Source of the DNA: Erythrocercus mccallii
Taxonomy: Eukaryota; Chordata; Aves; Passeriformes; Dicruridae
Direction: 5' to 3'
NCBI GenBank assembly: GCA_013397435.1
Contig: VZRG01002023.1
Location: 1-64,000, forward strand
Length of the DNA: 64,000 nucleotides
Below are positions 21,793 through 33,472 of the stretch, one piece after another. Position 1 is the stretch's first letter; each line of letters starts with the position of its first letter. The notes beneath the pieces were generated by a model, which saw only the letters and a list, made by a program, of their open reading frames with translations, did no database searches and was not told the origin of the DNA. A program made the translations under genes and the position numbers.

Positions 21793-23516
21793 TTCCAAGG
21801 TCTGTACTAACAAAACTTTAGCAATGTTTCCACAACTCTGTGTTTTAGCAATATAAAGCCAGACAGTTTAGTTTTTTGGTTTAGTGTTTGTAGCCACAAG
21901 AATGTGTATTATTTCCTTCTTACCCACAGTGTACTCAGAGTCATCCATCCAATACAGAAGTTAATCCCAAATAATCTTGTCACCCAGAATAGGGAAAGTG
22001 TTTTCAGTTTTATCACCCTTTATTCACTTTTTAATTACATACATACTTCAGTAAAACTTGTGTTGCAATGTTTGGGGGGTTATCACCCTCTTCTTGCTGC
22101 ATTTTTAGGGAAATATCTTACTTAGCAGTAAATTATGCTTACTGACAGTTTTTCTGTCATGGCATAGTTCACAAACCCAGCATTGGAACAGACATGCTGA
22201 GAAGGAGTTAATTCATTGTGAGGTAAAATGAAATATAATCTTTTCTCTAGATTTTAGAACTTAAGCAGAGGAAGGCCCTCTGTATCTTTTGTCAGCTGTT
22301 TATATAGAGAAGATATTATAAGGTTAGGAGTTGATGGAAAGATGCATAGCTATATTCAGGGTCACCTGTAACTACTGGCCCTGCCCATACACCTGGTGAG
22401 GGAGTTGTTCCATCATTATTATCAGCAGTAATTTAATGCTGTTATCAACGAAATTGTCCATATAACTCAACAGGAGCAGTTCCCAGAGCTTTGATCTTTT
22501 TCTGACTGTATGTGTCACATCAGGTCACATCCAGAAGCTTTGCTTTGCAACTGAACAGTGTAAGACCTGACTGCTTAAAGCAAGGAAACTGCACTTTGGG
22601 GCAAAGGGGAAAAGTCCACCTGTGACCTCTGCACATCCACTAAGACCATTTTTGCTCAGAGGTTTTAAAATACATTTTTTAGAGAAAGAGATTAATCAAA
22701 GAAAACCACCCCTGTTTCCCTTGCCTATGAAATCAAAGAATGAACGGTGCAGTTGTGCAAGTGCATGAATTACATGCAACTTCACAGGCAGGAGGTCATC
22801 ATTTCCCAGTTGCCAGCCCTAAAACCCTGAAGAACTGATAACTATGGCAAAGCAGTAACATATGGTGCAAAATGCCCAGGCTTTCAATTTTAGTGGCTGT
22901 GGTTTTCATCATGTAGGCTTTAAAACACTTGAATAAAAATCCCCAAGCTTTGCGGAACCTCCCTAAAACCTGTTGGTAGCAGTTTGGCATAAAACAAGGA
23001 GAATTTTTTACCCTGGGGATTGCCCATAAGAGTGAAATCAGTCATGAAAGAGAAACTCACCAGTTTGAATTTGAGGCAGTCTATCTGTTGGCTTGCCTGA
23101 GGCACTTGTCACTGTGGGAGCAAAGATACTTTTATCTCTCTGTAGGTCTGCTCAGATCGGCCTCTTGGGTTTCGAAGGCCTTTTGGGCAGCCACGTACAT
23201 TGGAAGCATTGCCAAATCTTCCTTACAAGGGCTGAGTCTCACCCTGACCCATGTCCTTAAGACCTCTGCTTCTGGAGCTGGCTGCCGAGAAATTTCTTGG
23301 TTTTGGAGGACCCTTCTGAAAGCTCAACACCAGTGCAGCCTAAAAGAGTCAAAAACCAGAGGCTGCACAAACCCCTTGGAATTACATTTTTTCCAAAACC
23401 CAACATGTTATTTTTAAGTTGATGGCTTGGAATGGGTTTGGTCACATGGGAATTCACTGGGGAGTCTCCCCGAGAGGGGAAACTCTGTCATCTCTGCAAA
23501 CAATTCCTGCAGCTAG

Positions 23517-23554
23517 ATCTGTACTGAGCTCCACCATCTGTACTGAGCTCCACC
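23517..23554 (+). repeat. 19-bp perfect tandem duplication
   Basis: ATCTGTACTGAGCTCCACC occurs at 23517-23535 and again, identical, at 23536-23554. No other feature is associated with it. Confidence 0.95.
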
Positions 23555-24363
23555 ACCACTTTACATTAAAAGTAAAGTGAGCAACAGGCACAGAAGCAGC
23601 AGAGATTTGTGTCCAGATGTAACATCAAAGTGGGCTTGACCTAAGAGTTCTATGTTGTTTCAGGCAGGTTTGGGTCTTAAAACAGCACACATTTGAGAAG
23701 GAACTCAGGCATGGGACTGGCAAGAAAAAACAAATGTAACTGCAGCCCCTCCTAAAACATATGTACAAAGCTAGAACCACAGAAAAAGGCTGCAAAGTTT
23801 GATGATGTGTTTGCATTGTCTTCCTCACCATCTCAATTGAGAGACTTTATTTCAATTTTGTGGTGTGCCTGACAAAGTAATAGTTTCTTCTTGAAGCATT
23901 TTCTGTTGAAACGTTGTGGCTCCTTTGTTTTCTGTCAGGAGAAACTGTTGAGATTATGAAAATGCAGCATTCACTATTTTTGTAGTTCCTGTCAAAAAAT
24001 ACTAGATAAAACTCTTCTGTTACTAAACTTAGAGAGATGCATTATAGAGTTTATTAAGTATTTAATAGAGATGATGATGCTTTTCTGCATAGAATGGATT
24101 TGAGGTATCTGAAAGTTAGACATCCAACAGACAGACACTTTCAAAAGGTGATTCATCTGGTCCTAAAATAGGTGGTGCAAAATCAGATGAATCATCCAGG
24201 GAGCAAATCTACATGAACACTTTGTTTAGACTTGCAGTTTTAAGGCAGCTCAAGCTAGGTAAAATACATCCCACCCTCCTTTTCTTGACTTCTCTAAGTG
24301 GCTTCATGGTCCGAGCAGAGACCTGACTGCACAGGCTCAGCCAGTGTCACGCTTTGTCACTGA

Positions 24364-24413
24364 GTTTATCCCTGCCTGCAAATACAAGAGCTGTGTTTAT
24401 CCCTGCCTGCAAA
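24364..24413 (+). repeat. 19-bp direct repeat spaced 31 bp apart
   Basis: GTTTATCCCTGCCTGCAAA occurs at 24364-24382 and again at 24395-24413, with 12 unrelated bases between them. It is likely a diverged 31-bp tandem duplication. Confidence 0.85.
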
Positions 24414-27400
24414 ATGGGCCCAGTTCTATTTCCATAACCAGCAGATGACGTATGAGTGACAGAATCCACAAGCACTTGAAAAATATCTTTGGATTCTCAG
24501 GCTAAATAGATAATATTAAAAGCCAAGGAGGATTACCATGACCTGGAAGACTACCCATTTATCTAATGGCAACAAAAATTATAATGATGGCAATTTTCAT
24601 CTCTTTCTCCATTGTGGGAGAAAAGGGCTGTAAGATTTTCCTATTTCTCATTCCACTGCTATATTTAAGAATAATTAAAGCCATTCTGGCTAAGGGTGAT
24701 ATAATGCATATATTCAGAAGCAGGCTTTCAGTTTAATTTTTCCAGCTGGTGGGCCTGTTAGCCCATTTATTTGACTATTCTTCACACGTTGACTGAAATA
24801 GGTAATTGCTCTGTTTCCCCTGAGATTTCACGTCCATTTTTTTCAGGCATGAAAGATATTAGGCTGTGTGTATTTTAAATTCAAATATACTGTAGGATAG
24901 ATTTATGTCCTTAAACGCTATGCAGATCTAGCTATAATTCATTTCATATAGAACTGGAAAATGGATTAAAACAAGAGTGCTAGACAAGAAAATCCAGAGT
25001 CTTATCTGATGAGGCTGGAGTCCTTTAATCCTTGCTCCTTGAAGTGACAGCAGTATCTCCCTTCTTTTTATGTTCATTTCACATTTTTATCTTAATGGGA
25101 ATGCAGGGTTGATTTGTTTGTTTGTTCTTAGATTTTTTGGTGTTTCTTTAATGGATTGCTGTGGGATCGTGGATAAGATATCAAAGGGGTGTAAATCAGG
25201 ATGTCTCTGCTGAACGTGGTGGGGTTGTATTAGTGAATCCAGCAGTCAGCCTTGCAGGGTGGGCTGTGCAGACCCTCACCTCGACATGAACAGGCACCAA
25301 ATATTTTTAATAGTCAAAGGCTGTGGACTGGTTGTATTCAGAGCTGGACCTGTGCCAGTGGAAAGGTTGCTAAAGGAAAGAAGCAGCAAGAGTTTTAAGG
25401 TCCAATAGCTTATAAATCACCAGGGATAGAAACACATGCTGTATCCCACGGGAACGCTGGGATTATATTGTTGTACCACTATCCAAACAATGTTCTAGCT
25501 CCATACTATCTCAGGATACTAACCTTAGATAAATAAAAGTTTTTATTCATGTATATATAGATAATACTTGTCATCTTAATTCAAACTTCAACATGCTTTT
25601 GCTGTCAATTGTGTCAGGAACTATCAGACATAACAACCACCTTCTTCATACAGTCCAGAAACTCAGCATTCAGAATCTGCAAAGCAGGGGTGGCTAGTCC
25701 AAGGAAATTTTAGCTCCTGGGCTGATAAAATCATTTTGGATTTAAACAGCAGGGAGGAGATAGAAGGAGAGGATTCAAGGTGCTATTTAGTGTCAAACGT
25801 GACTGAAGTACCTGATTTTCTCAGATAAAACTCCTGCTTGCAGGATGTGTTAGGTTTCCTGAAATGAAACTGAAGAAAAGGAGTGATGTGGCAAAAATTT
25901 CTGAATTGATATGCAGATGGTTTTCTAGGTTTGTTTGGTTTTCACTAGCTGTTCTTGGATTACTAGTGTTGTATTTTTCATTTCCTAACAAGAATGGCAT
26001 TTTCAGGTAAGAGGACATCTTAATGGCCAAGCATTGTACAGTGTATAATATGTACATTATTATTAGGGTATTTCCCCTAAGGAAAGTTTAATGTCTTCTC
26101 CATTTTTGACAAGCTGCAAACTCCATGACTTCTCTTCAGTTTATTCTGGTGGAGTGTAGTTTTCTGGGTAATAAAATAGGATTGCACTTACATTAAGTCC
26201 TTTGTTCCAGATTATTTATCTTGAACTTTGGAAATGATTGAACTAAACCCGAGTCTTTGTGTACTTTTAAACATGCGGGTGTTGCTCAGAAGCCTCCTTC
26301 TTATTATTACTACTTAGGTAGTTTGCTCTGCTGTTAGTCAAAATACAATCCAAAGAATGGTATGTCACTGTGCATTACAGTTGTCTTTCACAGGTACCTT
26401 AAAATTGTTTGATATTTTGTAGCTTTTTGAGGAACTGGGTTAAAGTTTTCTTACCTATTTGCAGCTGCAAAAACCCCAGTTTGGCTTCTTGCTGTTTGGG
26501 AAAACATTCCAATATGTCACCATCTGGGAAAAGCATGAAATGCTGGCTGAGGCCTGGAACCCATTGATTTCATAGATGTCCTCCAAATATTTTTCCCATA
26601 AACATGAAGTTGCATCACATGTTCTGTTTTTTCCTTCTCCATCCCCCTCCCTTCCCATCCAAATACTTGAAATGGGACAATGGAAAGAAGAACTTAATTA
26701 AACCCCCTTCTCCCACAGACAATTTGTTTGGGTTACAGAGCTTGATTGGAGCATTTTCTTATCTTTTAAGGCCACTATTGTCATTGATAATGAGCAGATA
26801 AAATAGATATGAGAAATTATGAACTACATCTTTTCCAATGCACTTAATAGTAGAGGTTGTCTTAATCCCGTACCCTTCTGGGGCAAGACTTTAGGACTTA
26901 ATACCAGGAGAAATCATAATCCACAATTTAATATGGCTATTATCTGGTTTTAGCTGTCTGTGAAGAAGATTAAATTCCAGATGGTAGAAGTTATAATCCA
27001 AGCCTGTTATGATCACCAAAATGAACCAAATAACCAAATGCAAAATGGTCTCACCAGAATTATTTGTTCAGGAGCTTATCTGCTGTGGCTGCCATAAAAT
27101 ATGCAAAATATCAGAAGTATATGGGAAAGGATTTGGCCAATGGTGCCCCCCAGCAAAGAGACAGCTGCTCTTAGGCAACTTACTGGAGAAGATGAAAGCA
27201 TGTCCTAGATCATCACTGCAGACCGGCCTTTCAGTCCCCTTTCTACTGTCTGTGAGCCATACATCCCTTCTTCGTGCACGTGAACTTTTGGAGAGGAGGA
27301 GGGAAGGAATGATGAGGACTGAGGAATGAGAGAGGGTATGTGAAATTCATGCAATGAAGAAGCGCCCTGCAGTGATGTTTGCCTGGTCACACTTAAAGAA

Positions 27401-28015
27401 CTTGTTACTTAACAGTCAGGTTCTGTTGGAGGCTCCCAAGAAAACACCAGAAGCAGGGGAGAACTCAGCTTCCAGCCCTGGCAAGATATCGGCTCATTTG
27501 GCTACATCACCCTTAGATGAAAGTGGGGATGGTAAAAATGCCATCTATGCCCACAGGTACCTTTGGTTTCCATCCCACAGGCCTTGCAGTCAGACAAAGA
27601 TTTGGCAGATGTGCTTTTAAGTTGTGCTAAGATTTGTAGGGTTAACAAATGCTGCCATCTAATTAGTGGTTCTTGCACTGCTTCCCTAGAAAATTTGGAC
27701 TGCGACATCCCTCTGAAATCACATAGGTCAATTGTGAAAAGTAGGTAAGTGGAACAGTTTACATTTTAATGGGCACCACCAGCGGAATTCATGCTGAATT
27801 ATTCATTTGGAAACGACGTATGAAATGAGTAACACAACACACTTCTTGGGGGTCATTGAGGGAAAGATTTCTTAAAACATAGCTCAGAAGCTGCATTTCA
27901 GGGAGATGTCAAAAATGATGCAGGATGCTCATATATGTGTCATACATGATAATACCACCCATTAACAGTGGCTCCTCCGCACAGAAAAAAGCATAGCGTG
28001 TCTTCATGTAGATAA
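24414..28015. other. Noncoding DNA, no gene recognised
   Basis: No supported gene. AT-rich, non-repetitive stretches at 24510-24760 and 26870-27010 look like conserved noncoding elements. A weak splice-bounded open segment at 27416-27556 is discussed among the findings and is not called here. Confidence 0.5.
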
Positions 28016-28130
28016 GCAGACTTATTTCCATTTTTATTGAGGAAGAAATTGAGTTGCACGGAGGCAAAACGACTTATCTGCAGTTGCCCTTAATGGGAGC
28101 TGGACGGGGCACAAAAGCAGGTTCCCCACT
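28016..28130 (-). repeat. MIR-like SINE fossil (minus orientation)
   Basis: The plus strand follows the reverse MIR consensus. CTTATTTCCATTTTTATTGA stands for 'TATTATCCCCATTTTACAGA', then GAGGAAGAAATTGAGTTGCA for 'GAGGAAACTGAGGCACAGAG', then AACGACTTATCTGCAGTTGC for 'AGTGACTTGCCCAAGGTCAC', then GAGCTGGACGGGGC and AAGCAGGTTCC in place of 'AGAGCCGGGATT' and 'CCCAGGTC'. Block order and spacing fit over roughly 110 bases. This is the best preserved of the three MIR-like copies in the window. It is an old insertion with no visible target duplication. Confidence 0.6.
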
Positions 28131-28733
28131 TCCCAGCTTATCACCTGGGTACCCTAGTTTCTCCAGTCATTCCAAAACACTGCCTCCCAGTTAGCTGCAG
28201 AGATTTCCCAGTAAACAAAGTTACTTCATGTAGTCACATGCAGGATCCCTAAAGGATTTATTTTTTTAAAGGCTATGATTTATAATAGCCCCTTTTCAAG
28301 TACTAGCTGTGCTTAGGTGAGGTTAAATCAACGATTATTCCGAAGTCCTGTTTTCAGTGCAGGCTCTCCGGATGGTTGCTGATTTTGTTCCATTTAAAGC
28401 ATTTTGTGGCATGAACTCACTTTGTTTCTGCCCACATCACTGCATTCCTGGGATGTTTTTCACAGGCCTTAGCAAGATCATCTGACAGCAACTAGTGAGG
28501 TCAATGAACTTTATACACAATTAAACACTTGAAGCTAGGAGAATTAATTGTTATTTTTTTTCCCCTGCAAAGTTAGGGAAGGATACACGGTACGTTATAG
28601 TCTGTAACAGAGTCAACGTTATGTGTGGTAATCAAGCTAGTTTCACATGATTTAATGCTGAACAGAGTCAGAAAATGATTGCATCCTTTACATGGGCCTC
28701 ACAGAGCAGTCACCACCCACACTGTTTATTCAG

Positions 28734-28880
28734 ACTCGGAGCTCTGCCATTCACTGTTCAAGCCAGAGGAGGAAAAGAATCCCTTCGTGAATGCTCTTGA
28801 AGCCATGTATTCTCAGCGCAAAGTGGAGCTGGGGGGAGGAATCCAAATAAGGTCCTTCCAATTGCCGCAGTTGTACAGAG
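28734..28880 (+). CDS. Possible internal coding exon (147 bp), unrecognised protein
   Basis: An acceptor-like site (CACACTGTTTATTCAG, ending at 28733) precedes an open segment. It closes at a good donor, TACAGAG|GTGAGA, at 28881. The segment is 147 bases, so it keeps frame, entering and leaving in phase 1. The translation is protein-like: it is rich in Glu, Lys and Gln, has few rare residues and mostly C/G-ending codons. It includes EEEKNPFVNALEAMYSQRK with an NPF tripeptide, then ELGGGIQIRSFQLPQLYR. I do not recognise the family. The frame stays open past both splice sites (28679-28915), so openness alone is not evidence. No matching phase-1 neighbour exon was found within the window, as expected if introns are long. 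Alternatives are a conserved noncoding stretch or chance. Confidence 0.4.
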
Positions 28881-31800
28881 GTGAGATTTTCTTCGATCCT
28901 CCAGTGCCACACTAAAGGAAGGATTATTTGGAGCTGGTGATATGGGGGCGAATCAAACTAAGAGTTTGTTGATGCCACTAAAATTTCCCGAGACAGCTGG
29001 GTAGCTTTTCTTCTCCCAGCTTTCCCATCTGTTACTACCTGAACAAAGAGGTAAAGTTACCTCCTCCGCAATGTGCAAAATTGGTAGAGTTTGCTGAAAA
29101 GTGATGTGATGGTGCGGATTTTGTTCACTTTTTTTTCTTTTAAGAGTGAAAAGTTTTTCTGCTGTCTTATGCCTTAACTTTTTTGGTAAGGGAAGTGTTG
29201 GGGAAACACTTTGCTCCCTCATGCCTACTCATCTGTTACAAAGGAAGCTCTAACCAGAAAAGGTTGTGAGTGAGTATGTAAGACATCTATGACAGCCTAG
29301 TGAAATTTTATATGCACCCAGTGATAGTGTTTTTACTCCTTCTATAGCTAAACTTATCTCATCAGGAAGGCTTTTGCTACTCTTCCATTGATATTTTCCC
29401 TTTTACAGTTCTTCACATTTCTTCTGTGTAATACTGTTCCTTTAAAAAAGGGATTCCTCACTTCCCCAGACACTTATATTTTAACGTTTCTACAGATCTA
29501 AGCTACTCTTATAAATTTATATCTGCAAGTTTCTGAGGTTATAGAAATGCCAAGAGCATATCATCTGGAGACATAAACTAGAACACCACCAACACCACCA
29601 TCCCCATTAATTTTATGCAGCATTTAAACTTCTCATGTTAAGTGCTGGCTTGTCTGAGTGGCAAGCATGGACTGTTTGGTTCCTCATCTGAAACTGGTTC
29701 TATGGTGTGCCCTATCCAACTCATACTTTTGGGTCCATGAACAGGAGATTTTGTTAGTCCTCTCCCCATCCTTTAGCTGCTCATCTGTTAGGTGGCTTTG
29801 TATTCCACTCTGATTTGTTTTGAGTAAGAGAAGCAAGTATTCCCTTGCTTAGTAAACTTCTTATGATAATAATTGTGTCATATATAGTGATGTAGCGTTA
29901 GACTATTATCTTCATGTTTTCTTCATGCCTTGCAATTTTTCAAGACCCACTCGGTTTGTGTATTCCTTTGGCTGGAATAATTTTTTTCCAAGCTCAGGTA
30001 TCTCATCCATTTTTCCATTTAAGAACTGATCATGAGATGTGCAATAGCTGCGTCCACATGCTTTTGTTCTTCTTGCCAAACTCTTGCTTCATAAATTAGA
30101 GCTTAAGCACAGTAAACCCAGGGATATGGAGTGTCCTCCAGGTTGCTGTCTGAAAATACCTAGGGCATTTTTCCAGTCCACTAATATCTAATAAGATGGA
30201 TTTTCTCCTTATAGTTAAACATTATGGGTGAAATTCTTCTTGGAGGAGCGTAAACGGAGCACTCACTGACTTTAGGTGGTGCAGATCGGGGAATAAATTT
30301 TGTCCAAAGTGTCTCCCGTTGGGAGCTTATGGAGCACTGTGAGCTTACAGAGAGCACAGTGACTATTTTAGTCATTGTTTTCCTTGTTACTCAAAGCACT
30401 TACTTAAGGCAGTGCCTGGAGGGAAAGAAAGATAATTATCCCCAAACAGAAACCCCTTTAGATATAATGAGGGTTATTGAAGCGGTATTTATATTTCCAG
30501 CACAAGGCTGCTTTCCCACTTGCCTTTGCAATGTGACAGAAATGTTCCTCTCCTCCCGCCAGTGAATACGTTGCTAATACAGAATTCACTGGTACCAGAA
30601 TTATACTTCTATTTCCACACTGGGTCAGTTGAGCACTTTTAACCCATGTTTGCCTCATTCCTCAGCAGCCTGAAAATTGCAGTGTGTAATATTTTGGCTT
30701 GGTCAGCCTAGGTCAAATAGCCAATTGCACCTTCATTCCAGCCCTACGTACTTTGATAACAGGTGCCCCTCCAAATCAGCTGGCTTGAGAGGAAGAAAAT
30801 TATTATTTGCTTTATGAAGCAAATGAACTTGATGTAGGAGTCCCTGTGGGATTAAATATCTTTATAGATACAAAATAATCATGTTTGATATGGAAAAGTG
30901 AGTCACCCAATGGTTTTGGTTTTTTCCTAGTCATCACTGGAGTCTTTCCACTTTCTTCCCAGAGCTGTCAGCATTATGGGGTCAGAGAGGAGTGCATGAA
31001 ATCTTTGTCCAGCTCAAGCTGATGAGGGTAGTAATTAGTAACTAAGCAGTTCAGTGGTGCCCAGAGCCTATTTAGATCATGGTACAAACTACTGGATAGC
31101 TCCTTAGGGCTGCTCCTTGAACCAGCTCAGCCCCTGGGCCATGGGCAGGCATTGCCAGGCTGAGCTTGCATATCCTGCTTTTACACAACCTCTGTCCTGA
31201 CTATAACTGTGTTTTAGTTTCTGTCCTCTGTGGTCACAGCTCTGTTAAATCTCTTGAGGGCTCAGAGAGCTAGGAAACTGATTTTTCTGTTGCTCACTGC
31301 TTATCACAGGTCCTGCCCCACTGGTATTTGCATGTCCTGCACTACTCTGTACCACTAAGATATGTAGGCAGTTGTCATTTTACAGCTAATACTGCCCAGA
31401 ATTGCAAATAAATTCAAGGAAAATCTCAGCAATTGCTCTGAGGCCTTGGTACAACCAGTGGCTACCTTACTCTGCAAACAGCATGTTACTTATTACTTTT
31501 GAAGTATTGGGACAGTTTTCAATTCTGCTGGATTTCTTGCTGAATCCTGGCACTCACCTAACAGTGGAGGCCAGAAACTGTCTGACTGTGGTCACCTGAA
31601 GCCTCTTCTGACAAATAGGATTTATTTGACTTCCCTTTGTCAGCTGGAGAACAAAGTCCTTGCAAGCTGGGACTGAGAGTGGGGCTTGTTCATGGTAACA
31701 CACAGCCCCTTGACTCCTGAGAAGTGCTGCCCCTGCTTCAGTGAAGCTGCTCTTTGCCTTCAGCTGCATGACAGCAGGGTTAAACCTAGACTGAATAGAA

Positions 31801-32171
31801 GTCTTTCAAGTCATCTAGAAAGCTCTGTGTTGCTCTTAAAATGTTAGAATGTGCTAACAGAGCCTCAGCTGAGTCTCTCTACCTTCTGATTCCTACCTTC
31901 AGGCAGATGCCTTCAAAAAGACTGTGCTGCGACAAGATTTGTGTGACCTTTGCTTCCTCCCATTGGTTTCTTTAGAACAGGTCAGACACATGTAAGCCTG
32001 GAGAAATGGAGGATGTGCCCCACAAGTCTCTGCTGAGGACAGTCTGTGTTTCTGGAACCTGGATTTGGGTTGCATTGTGCAGATGCAGCACTGTTAATTC
32101 CTATTTTTTTCTTGACTATGTGCAATTGTGAAAAAAAATCCCTCAGAAGTAATGTTGCTGACAGCTTATCA
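28881..32171. other. Noncoding DNA, no gene recognised
   Basis: No supported gene. Sequence is unique, low in CpG and moderately AT-rich. Short open frames on both strands show no domains. No microsatellite of note was seen. Confidence 0.55.
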
Positions 32172-33472
32172 CATAGAATAATAGAATCATAGAATGTTAA
32201 GGGGTTGGAATGAACCTTAAAAATCATCTAGTCGAACCCTGATGCCATGGGTATCTCCCACCAGACCATGTTTCCCAAGGTGTTATACAATCTGGCTTTT
32301 AACACTGCCAGGGTTGGGATATCCACAACCTCCTGGGCAACCTTTTCCAGTGTCTCACCACCCTCACAGCCAAGAATTTCTCACCACCCTCACAGCTAAG
32401 AATTTCTTCCTAATATTTAACCTAAATTTCCCCTCCATTCAATTTGTGCCTACTACTCCTACATATCCCTACAGTTCCTGATGAAGGGTCCCTCTCCAGC
32501 TTCCCTGTAGGCCCCATTCAGGTGCTTGAAAGTAGCTATGGGGCCTCCATGCAACCTTCTCTTCTCCAGGCTGAACAGCCCCAACTCAGACTGTGTTCAT
32601 AGGGAAGGCACTCCAGGCTTCTCATCAGCTTTGTGTCCCTCCCAACAGTTCCACATCCTTCTACACTGGGAACTCCAGAGCTGGATGCAGCACTCCAGGT
32701 GAGATGGCACCAGAGCAGAGGGGGAGAATCACCTCCTTTGACCTGTTGGCCGTGCCCCTTTGGATGCAGCCCAGGATTCCATTGGTTTTCTGGGCTGGGA
32801 GCGCAAGCTGCTGGCTCATGTTGAGTTTCTCATCAGTCATCACTCCCAAGTCCTTCTCCTCAGGGCTGCTCCCAAACACTTCTCTGCCCAGCCTGTGGAT
32901 GTTCCTGGGGCTGCCCTGATCTATGAGCAGGACCCTTGGCTTTGTTAAACCTCGGGAGGTTTGCACAGGCCCAGCTTTCCAGTCTGCCCAGGTCCCTCTG
33001 GATGCCATCCCTTCCCTCCAGCACGTCAACCACTCCATACAGCTCGGTGTTGTCAGTGAACTTGCTGAGGGTGCCCTCGAGTCCACTGTCTGTGTCACCA
33101 ACAGGATGCTGAACAGTGTCAGCCCCAGGGTACCCCCTGAGGAACACCACTGGTCACTGGACTCCCTGTGGAAAGTGAGCCAGTGACAACAACTCTTTGT
33201 GTGCAGCCATCCAGTTCTTAATCCCCAAGCAGTCCATCCATCAAATCCATGCCTCCAATTTGGAGACAAGGATAACCTGCAGGACAGTGTCAAACTTTAC
33301 ATAAGTCCAGGTAAACAAGGTCAGTTTTTCTGCCCCATCCACCAACACTGTAGCCCGTAACAGAAGGTCACCAAATTTGTCAGGCATGATTTCCCTTTAT
33401 GAAGACACATCTTCTTGTTTTCCATGTGCCTCAGTCAAGTTTCCAGGAGAATCTGCTCTGTGATCGGGCATA
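32172..33472 (-). mobile_element. CR1 LINE, 5'-truncated, reverse-transcriptase 3' part and 3' UTR
   Basis: The element runs on the minus strand, with its 3' end at 32172 marked by ATTCTATG-type octamers. Next comes the CR1 3' UTR body, whose plus-strand reading contains GGGGTTGGAATGAACCTTAA and AATCATCTAGTCGAACC. The C-terminal reverse-transcriptase region lies upstream. Readable pieces are DSGLEGTLSKF, EGRDGIQRDLGRLESW and RFNKAK in one frame (32860-33150). KDLGVMTDEKLNMSQQLAL, ILGCIQRGTANRSKEVILPL and the earlier LTLFSILLV are in another frame (32661-33293), so at least two frameshifts separate them. The catalytic FADD position reads Phe-Thr-Asp-Asn, with Asn at 33049-33051 replacing the second Asp. 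Similarity fades near 33470, where the copy is truncated. It is a dead retrotransposon copy. Confidence 0.95.
32353..32404 (+). repeat. 26-bp tandem duplication inside the CR1 3' UTR
   Basis: A 26-bp unit starting TCTCACCACCCTCACAGC occurs at 32353-32378 and 32379-32404 with one C/T difference. It lies within the CR1 3' UTR, where one such segment is normal, so the duplication happened in this copy or in its source copy. Confidence 0.9.

Larger units (their letters stand above)
19761..24360. other. Noncoding DNA, no gene recognised
   Basis: No supported gene. The stretch holds a GATAAT-type repeat near 20.12 kb, a 20-base A tract at 21.36 kb, a homopurine tract at 21.67-21.79 kb and a 19-bp tandem duplication at 23.52 kb. 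Remaining sequence is unique and low in CpG. Confidence 0.55.
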
